This document shows, one piece after another, positions 59,055 to 64,000 of a stretch of 64,000 nucleotides of DNA. This stretch comes from Microthrixaceae bacterium (GTDB lineage: Bacteria; Actinomycetota; Acidimicrobiia; Acidimicrobiales; Iamiaceae). The translations under genes were made by a program, and so were the position numbers. Below the pieces are notes generated by a model that was given only the letters and a program-made list of their open reading frames with translations, did no database searches and was not told the origin of the DNA. Where the stretch lies: positions 62,001 to 126,000 of the forward strand of contig JADJDU010000007.1 of the NCBI GenBank assembly GCA_016702505.1, in the 5' to 3' direction. Position 1 is the stretch's first letter; every line of letters starts with the position of its first letter.

Positions 59055-60491
59055 TCAGTGACCGCCCCCGGTGGCCTCCACGTCACCGGCCTGGAAGATG
59101 CCCAGGGCACCCTTGCCGACGTTGGCGAACTTGTGGGTGACGATCAGGTACAGGCCAGCCTCGTCGAAGGTGAACTCCACGTACCCACCCTGTGACGGTT
59201 GCAGGTCCAGGGCCTGCGCTCCGCCCTGGCGGCCGTCGGGACTCAGCAGGAGCGTGCCCTCCTTGAACACCGTGTCGAAGATGGTTCCCACGATGTGGAA
59301 GGCGCTGTTCTCACTGGGACCGGCGTCGAGGACCCAAGCCCGGATCCGCTGGCCGGGCTCGACCCGGATGTAGGACTCGGCGGTGGCGTACTGGTTCACG
59401 TAGCCGTTGAAGACCACGGCGTCCCAGGCCTCGTTCTGCATCTTCTTCAGGTCTCCAGGCCCGTCCATGGGGCCGGTGTAGAGCTCTGACTGGACGAAGA
59501 TGTACTCGGCGTCGACGGGGGGCAGGTTGGGCGGATCGATGATGATCCCGCCGAACATGCCGTTGCCGATGTGGTGCAGGGCCGGTGACGTCCCGCAGTG
59601 GTACATCCACATGCCGGCGTGCTTGGCCTCGTACTGGTACACCAGGCTCTCGCCCGGCTCGATGGTGCGCATCTCGTCGTTCCAGGCCACCTTCGATGCG
59701 TGGAAGTCGACCGAGTGACCCATCTTGCCGTTGTTGGTGAGGGTGATGGTGAAGATGTCACCCACCTTGCCTCGCAGCACGGGTCCGGGGAACTGCTTGT
59801 TGAAGGTCCACATCTCCTGGGTGACGCCAGGGGCGACCTCCAAGACCGTCTCCTCGGCCGACATCTCGATCTTGTGCTCGGTGCCTCCGGGGGCGGGCTG
59901 GAGCTTGTTGTCGAACGGCTTCCAGTCGGCGGCTGGGGTTGCGGCGAAGTCGATCTCGGCGCCGGTGGCCGCGGCCTCTTCGGCGCTACCTGCGGTGCCG
60001 CCGCCACCTCCACCTCCGGAGCCGCCGGTGACGGTGATAGCGGCTTCCATGCCGGCATCACGGTGACCGGCGACCGTGCACCAAGCCAGGGTGTCGGCCT
60101 GGAGCCCTGGGACCACGATGGTCTCGCTGGCACCGGGGTCGAGCATCTTGGTGCCGATCTCTCCGTTCACGGTGAAGTCGTGGGGCATGGCGCCCTTGTT
60201 GGTCACCTTGAAGGTGATCTCGGCACCGGCCGGTACCTCGATCTTGCCGGGCTTGATGTAGAGGTCGCCCAGTTCGACGTCGATGGTGACGGGGCCGCTG
60301 GACGCCCCACCGCCGCCACCACCGCCGTCACCGGACTTGGAGATGCCGATGCCGACGGCCACGATGGCCGCGACCATGCTGAAGGCGGCGATGGCCACTG
60401 CCACCACCACCCAGTTGTCTCGCTTGTCTTGGGGACTGCTGGTGGGTGGTGGCGCCGAAGTGGGCGCATTGGAAAGGGTGTCGGTGGACAT
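59055..60491 (-). CDS. nirK: Copper nitrite reductase with N-terminal cupredoxin domain
   Basis: 478 residues. A membrane helix (about 27-50) and Gly run precede a cupredoxin domain (65-155) with a full type 1 site: His in AMPHDFTV, then Cys, His and Met in WCTVAGHRDAGM. After a Gly linker comes a NirK-like core: GHSVDFHAS (type 1 His, catalytic Asp, type 2 His), MYHCGTSPALHHIGNGM (type 2 His, type 1 Cys, His and Met), AFHIVGTIFD (matching the catalytic His, with Val where NirK has Ile) and VTHKF (third type 2 His). This is the three-domain plan of Hyphomicrobium-type NirK. It would reduce nitrite to NO outside the membrane. Ribosome site AAGGAGG is seven bases before the ATG. A different multicopper oxidase is possible. 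Confidence 0.8.
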   Translation of the reverse strand: MSTDTLSNAPTSAPPPTSSPQDKRDNWVVVAVAIAAFSMVAAIVAVGIGISKSGDGGGGGGGASSGPVTIDVELGDLYIKPGKIEVPAGAEITFKVTNKGAMPHDFTVNGEIGTKMLDPGASETIVVPGLQADTLAWCTVAGHRDAGMEAAITVTGGSGGGGGGGTAGSAEEAAATGAEIDFAATPAADWKPFDNKLQPAPGGTEHKIEMSAEETVLEVAPGVTQEMWTFNKQFPGPVLRGKVGDIFTITLTNNGKMGHSVDFHASKVAWNDEMRTIEPGESLVYQYEAKHAGMWMYHCGTSPALHHIGNGMFGGIIIDPPNLPPVDAEYIFVQSELYTGPMDGPGDLKKMQNEAWDAVVFNGYVNQYATAESYIRVEPGQRIRAWVLDAGPSENSAFHIVGTIFDTVFKEGTLLLSPDGRQGGAQALDLQPSQGGYVEFTFDEAGLYLIVTHKFANVGKGALGIFQAGDVEATGGGH

Positions 60492-60559
60492 TGGCGATCC
60501 TCCTTGATCTGTCCGGTTCCTCCGGTGACCAGATTTATTCCGTAACGGCTGGAGAAATA

Positions 60560-60642
60560 GAGCACAAGGTCCCGATCACTTCTAGAGATGACCCCGATGC
60601 GCGGCATCGACCCAGGGGCCGCACCAACGAGCACAAGGTCCC
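60560..60642. repeat. Two direct copies of GAGCACAAGGTCCC upstream of nirK
   Basis: Identical 14-mers at 60560-60573 and 60629-60642, 69 bases apart, lie in the divergent region between the nitrite reductase and the wax-ester synthase genes. One copy is 69-82 bases from the nirK ATG; the other is 16-29 bases before the wax-ester synthase ATG. A near copy (GAGCACAAGGCCCC) is at 38718-38731. They may be sites for a redox or NO regulator. Confidence 0.45.
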
Positions 60643-60657
60643 TAGGCCCAGAACCGA

Positions 60658-62067
60658 ATGTGGACCACCATCGAAGGAATGACTCCCTCCCCGCCTCGGG
60701 TTGCGGCCGAGCCCCATGTGAGCGACGCCGACGCCTTCGCTTTCCGTATGGAGCGAGACCGGGTGTTGCGCTCCACCATCGTGGCCATCGCGGTGCTGGA
60801 TCGGTCACCGGACTGGGACCACCTCCGCCGCAGGGTCGACCGGGCCACCCGCCTGGTCCCCTCGTTCCGTCAGCGAATCGCCCCATCTCCGTTCAACCTG
60901 GCGTCTCCCCGCTGGATCACCGACCCGGACTTCGATCTCGACCGCCACCTGAATCGGGTGAAGATGGACGAAGGCAGCGACCTAGCCCAGGTGCTGTCAC
61001 TGATCCACAACATCGAGGAGGTGGCCTTCGACCTCGACCACCCGCCGTGGGAGATAACCCTGCTCGACGGGCTAGCCGGGGGTCGAACCGCGCTGGTGCT
61101 AAAGGTGCATCACGCCCTCACCGATGGCATCGGGGGAATCCAGATCGCCGGCCACGTTGTCGACCTCGATCGCACCCCCGTCGAGATGGACCTGCCGCCC
61201 GCACCGCTGCCGGGACGCCACGGAGGCATGGCCGATCTAGCCGAGGCGGTCGGTCACGACCTGGCCCGCATCGCCGATGCCGGGAAGATGGTGGCGTTGC
61301 ACGCTCCGGCCACCATCGCCTCGTCGATCACCAACCCCATCGGCACCGCCCAGGAGGTTGCTCGCACCGCCGGTTCCCTCTACCGCCTGGTGCGTCCCGT
61401 CGTCGCCACCCGATCGTCGTTGATGACCAGACGGGGCTTGGATCGCAACTTCCACCACCTCGACGTCCCGCTGCACCCGTTGCGAGCGGCCGCGGCCCGC
61501 GTGGACGGGAGCCTCAACGATGCCTTCATGGCTGGCGTGGCCGGAGGGTTCCGCCTCTACCACGACCGTCACCTCGTACTGACCAACACGTTGCGCTTCA
61601 CCATGCCGGTGAGTCTGAGGTTGGACGACGACGGCCCTGGCGGCAACCACATCTCCCTGGTCCGCTTCGACCTTCCCGTGTGCGGCGCCGACCCCGAGCA
61701 CCGGATGCGCCAGATCGGAGCGGCGTGCCGGGCCGAACGTCGCGAGCCTTCGCTCCAGTTCAGCAACCAGGTCGCTGCCGCGCTCAACATGTTGCCGGTC
61801 GGGTTCGTGGGGGCCATGCTCAAGCACGTGGACGTGGTGGCCACCAACGTCCCGGGCTTCACCGACCACGTCTACGTGTCGGGAGCCCGCCTGGAAGCGT
61901 TCTACCCGTTTGCCCCCACCCTCGGCACTGCCGCCAACGTGGCCCTCATGTCCTATGGCGACACCTGCCACATCGGCCTGAACACGGACAGGGACGCGGT
62001 TCCCGATCCCGAACTCTTGCTGCGTTGCCTGCGAGAGTCCTTCGACGAGTTGGTGGCGCTGGGTTAG
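60658..62067 (+). CDS. Wax ester synthase / diacylglycerol acyltransferase (WS/DGAT)
   Basis: 469 residues. The acyltransferase motif HHALTDG (from LVLKVHHALTDGIGG) is intact. The family start reads HVSDADAFAFRME, then FDLDRHLNRV, DHPPWEITLLDGL, NDAFMAGVAGGFRLY and, near the C-terminus, VVATNVPGFTDHVYVSGARLEAFYPFAPT in pattern. It esterifies long acyl-CoA to alcohols or diacylglycerol for storage lipid, common in actinobacteria. ATG 60658 or 60679. It is divergent from nirK. Confidence 0.92.
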   Translation: MWTTIEGMTPSPPRVAAEPHVSDADAFAFRMERDRVLRSTIVAIAVLDRSPDWDHLRRRVDRATRLVPSFRQRIAPSPFNLASPRWITDPDFDLDRHLNRVKMDEGSDLAQVLSLIHNIEEVAFDLDHPPWEITLLDGLAGGRTALVLKVHHALTDGIGGIQIAGHVVDLDRTPVEMDLPPAPLPGRHGGMADLAEAVGHDLARIADAGKMVALHAPATIASSITNPIGTAQEVARTAGSLYRLVRPVVATRSSLMTRRGLDRNFHHLDVPLHPLRAAAARVDGSLNDAFMAGVAGGFRLYHDRHLVLTNTLRFTMPVSLRLDDDGPGGNHISLVRFDLPVCGADPEHRMRQIGAACRAERREPSLQFSNQVAAALNMLPVGFVGAMLKHVDVVATNVPGFTDHVYVSGARLEAFYPFAPTLGTAANVALMSYGDTCHIGLNTDRDAVPDPELLLRCLRESFDELVALG

Positions 62068-62139
62068 GTGCACCCGAGGGCCGCTAGGTTTCTGCACGGT
62101 GCCTGCACGAAGTTGGCACGGTGACCAACAGGAGCCTCC

Positions 62140-63414
62140 ATGCACCGGAGATCACGCCAAGGCCGACCGTCGATCATCAGCATCGCTCTGACCGCCGCCT
62201 TGGTCAGCGCGCCGGTCCTAGCCGGGTGCAGCGATGACAGCACCAAGACCGCCTCACCGACTGGCGACTCAAAGGTGACGACGACCGAGCCCACCACGAC
62301 TCCGCCAGAGACCGGCCCCGTCGAGTTCAGCGACGGGGACTTCTACGCCGTGCCCGACCCCCTCCCCACCTCTCCCCACGGAACGCTCCTGCGCTACCAG
62401 GAGGTGAGCCCGTCGGTGGTCGAAGGGGCCACCACGTTCCGAATCCTCTACCTGTCGAAGTCCTTGGCTGGCGACCCGATCGCCGTCTCGGGAACCGCCC
62501 TGGTCCCGGAGGTACCGGCCACCGGTGACGGGCGGCCGATGTTGACCATCGCCCACGGCACCACCGGCATCGCCGATGAGTGCGCTCCGTCCAAGGACCC
62601 CGGGTCCGAACTGTTGTTGATGGGCGGCCCCATCGAGAACGGATGGCTGGTGGCGATGTCGGACTACGAGGGACTCGGCACCCCCGGTCGCCACCCGTAC
62701 CTTGTCGGTCCCAGCGAAGGTCGCAGCGTGATCGACGCCATCGTGGCCGCCCGCGCTCTGCCTGGTGCCGACGCCGGATCCCAGCTCGCCATCGCCGGCT
62801 ACTCCCAGGGCGGACACGGTGCCCTGTGGGCCAACGAGGTGGCCCCCGAGTGGGCACCCGACCTCGATGTGGTCGGCACCTTCGCCGGTGCTCCGGCCAC
62901 GGAGCTGGACGTGATCCTGTCGGCGGCACCCAACATCCCGGCCCTGTCGGGCTTCGCCTTCATGATGATGGCGGGGATAAAGCAGTCCTATCCCGATGCC
63001 GACCTGTCCACGCTGCTCACCCCGGCCGGCATCGACGCCCTGGACAATGTGGACACGGGGTGCGTGAGCGATGTGATGGGTTCGTTCTCTGCCAACGAGG
63101 ACGGCCCGCTCATCAAGGCGGACGGGCCCGCCACACCCGAGTGGAAGAAGCTGGCCGCCGACAACAACCCGGGTTCGGTGGTCACCGACGACCCGGTCCT
63201 CATCATCCACTCAGAGGTAGACCAGGTGGTGCCGGCCACCCTCAGCGCCATCCTCCTCAGCCGCATGTGTGCCACCGGTCAGGCCGTGGAACGACGGGTG
63301 GTGGCCGAGGGCTCTCACACCGGTGCGGCCCCGCCTGCCTACCTCGATGCCCTCACGTGGCTGACCGACCGTTTCGAGGGAAAGCCGGTACCCCCCTCCA
63401 CCTGCCCGTCCTGA
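62140..63414 (+). CDS. Secreted lipase/esterase (LIP family) lipoprotein
   Basis: 424 residues. Lipobox SAPVLAGC, Thr/Pro-rich spacer, then an alpha/beta hydrolase with the nucleophile elbow AIAGYSQGGHGALWA, HGTTGIADECAPS near the oxyanion hole, HSEVDQVVP (Asp) and AEGSHTGAAPPAYL (His). The layout matches secretory lipases of the LIP family found in actinobacteria. It would release fatty acids outside the cell, possibly feeding the acyl-CoA and wax-ester pathways nearby. AGGAG lies five bases upstream of the ATG. Confidence 0.85.
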   Translation: MHRRSRQGRPSIISIALTAALVSAPVLAGCSDDSTKTASPTGDSKVTTTEPTTTPPETGPVEFSDGDFYAVPDPLPTSPHGTLLRYQEVSPSVVEGATTFRILYLSKSLAGDPIAVSGTALVPEVPATGDGRPMLTIAHGTTGIADECAPSKDPGSELLLMGGPIENGWLVAMSDYEGLGTPGRHPYLVGPSEGRSVIDAIVAARALPGADAGSQLAIAGYSQGGHGALWANEVAPEWAPDLDVVGTFAGAPATELDVILSAAPNIPALSGFAFMMMAGIKQSYPDADLSTLLTPAGIDALDNVDTGCVSDVMGSFSANEDGPLIKADGPATPEWKKLAADNNPGSVVTDDPVLIIHSEVDQVVPATLSAILLSRMCATGQAVERRVVAEGSHTGAAPPAYLDALTWLTDRFEGKPVPPSTCPS

Positions 63415-63453
63415 CGGTAGAAGCCCCGAACGTGGGCACAGCAACGGGTTGTG

Positions 63454-63476
63454 TACCCCATGGGGTATCGATACCC
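63454..63476 (+). promoter_or_regulatory. CsoR/CstR-like operator upstream of thioredoxin
   Basis: TACCCCATGGGGTA at 63454-63467 is a perfect 14-bp palindrome with C/G tracts, followed after three bases by a further half site ATACCC (63471-63476). It lies 40-53 bases before the thioredoxin ATG. This matches the G-tract palindromes bound by CsoR-family copper or persulfide sensors. Confidence 0.6.
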
Positions 63477-63506
63477 TGGCTCTCACGTCCACTCGAGGAG
63501 CAGATA

Positions 63507-63859
63507 TGACCGTGGAACTGACCGCCGCCAACTTCCAGGACGCCATCGAGGGCGAAGGCATAGTGCTCATCGACTGGTGGGCCGAGTGGTGCGGGCCGTG
63601 CCGCATGTTCGCCCCCGTGTTCGAGGCATCGGCCACCAACCACCCCGACATCACCTTCGCCAAGATCGATACCGAAGCCGAGCCCGAACTGGCGGGCATG
63701 GCTTCGATCCAATCCATCCCCACCCTGATGGCCTTTCGTGACGGGATCTTGGTGTTTCGTCAGTCCGGAGCCCTGCCCGCGGCGGCGCTGGAAGACCTGA
63801 TCTCCCAGGTCCGCGGCCTCGACATGGACGAGGTGAGAGCGCAGGCCCAACCGTCCTGA
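63507..63859 (+). CDS. Thioredoxin
   Basis: A 117-residue thioredoxin. VLIDWWAEWCGPCRMFAPVFE holds the WCGPC active site, followed by ITFAKIDTEAEPELAGMASIQSIPTLMAFRDG with the cis-proline. AGGAG is about seven bases before the ATG. A CsoR/CstR-like operator upstream suggests control by copper or reactive sulfur, which would be unusual for a housekeeping thioredoxin. The C-terminal tail (RGLDMDEVRAQAQ) is slightly longer than E. coli TrxA. Confidence 0.92.
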
Positions 63860-63901
63860 GTCCTCTAGCGTCGCGGTCTCCGCTCGACATAGGAGCAAGT
63901 C

Positions 63902-64000
63902 ATGTCCGCTGGCGCGCCGCTCGACAAGAAGGGCTGGATCGAGTCAGCCTGGTACGACAAGGAGCTCACCCGCCTCCAGCGGGAGCTGGTGAAGCTCCAA
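63902..64000 (+). CDS. PPK2 family polyphosphate kinase, N-terminal start (partial)
   Basis: Only 33 residues are inside the window: MSAGAPLDKKGWIESAWYDKELTRLQRELVKLQ. The pattern YxKELxRLQxELVKLQ is the opening of PPK2 polyphosphate kinases, which transfer phosphate between polyphosphate and nucleotides. The ATG has TAGGAG seven bases upstream. The call rests on this short motif. Confidence 0.65.
   Translation, partial: MSAGAPLDKKGWIESAWYDKELTRLQRELVKLQ

Noticed and set aside
59055..60491. Loss of the catalytic His in NirK
   Set aside because: First suspected because the second His of HLIGGH is Ile here, but the catalytic His is the first one, two residues before the active-site Ile, and it is present (FHIVG).

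Overview
The window looks like the chromosome of a free-living, high-G+C actinobacterium, most plausibly of the class Acidimicrobiia; this is inferred from gene content, with no rRNA present to confirm it. Supporting signs are a wax-ester synthase, a class E sortase, an F420-type nitroreductase, a divergent SufR-like regulator/Mrp pair, many GTG starts, GTGA/ATGA gene overlaps, and about ten genes with a TANNNT -10 box only 6-9 bases before the start codon (leaderless transcription). No tRNA, rRNA, prophage, insertion sequence or CRISPR array was seen.

Layout. 1-628: 3' end of a GH5-like glycosidase. 802-3316: a GAF/PAS-GGDEF-EAL gene broken by about seven single-base indels. 3433-6819: Fe-S maturation (Mrp, SufR-like regulator, cysteine desulfurase). 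6576-13155: a tightly overlapped System I cytochrome c maturation operon, ccmABCEFGHI without ccmD, with a frameshift in ccmF. 13349-14069: PHD/PIN toxin-antitoxin module. 14265-20177: a 5.5 kb secreted YD/RHS polymorphic-toxin-like gene. It has five frameshifts, a (TG)10 tract in the signal-peptide region, three inserted actinobacterial surface domains, a lower-G+C variable tail, a one-base-overlapping small membrane ORF (candidate immunity protein) and a downstream RHS scrap. 20376-28602: sortase, enoyl-CoA hydratase, DUF1877, MoxR-DUF58-TgpA operon, nitroreductase, second PHD/PIN module, YceI protein.

28654-36655: one minus-strand operon, atuA-like / acyl-CoA carboxylase beta and alpha / acyl-CoA dehydrogenase / enoyl-CoA hydratase / TetR, resembling a compact acyclic-terpene or branched acyl-CoA degradation cluster, with a 12-bp palindrome at its promoter. 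36776-44596: organosulfur and organohalide functions (SsuD-like monooxygenase, sulfatase, MBL hydrolase, haloalkane dehalogenase, TetR, a frameshifted alpha/beta hydrolase), interrupted by a DUF433/DUF5615 toxin-antitoxin pair. 44796-50097: alkylation repair (Ada-AlkA fusion, Ogt) followed by a SWIM-SNF2 helicase.

50119-55784: acyl-CoA dehydrogenase, a polytopic membrane protein, then a copper/redox operon (Sco1, PCu(A)C, cupredoxin, TlpA, CcdA). 55865-60491: aldehyde dehydrogenase, GH13 alpha-glucosidase and a copper nitrite reductase with an extra N-terminal cupredoxin domain. 60658-64000: wax-ester synthase, secreted lipase, thioredoxin behind a CsoR/CstR-like operator, and the start of a PPK2 polyphosphate kinase. 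The Ccm, Sco/PCu(A)C/CcdA and nitrite reductase genes together indicate substantial investment in exported haem and copper electron-transfer proteins.

Single-base indels, mostly in G/C runs, break the GGDEF-EAL, ccmF, RHS and 43692-44596 genes while leaving the protein sequence readable on both sides. Assembly error is at least as likely as real decay.
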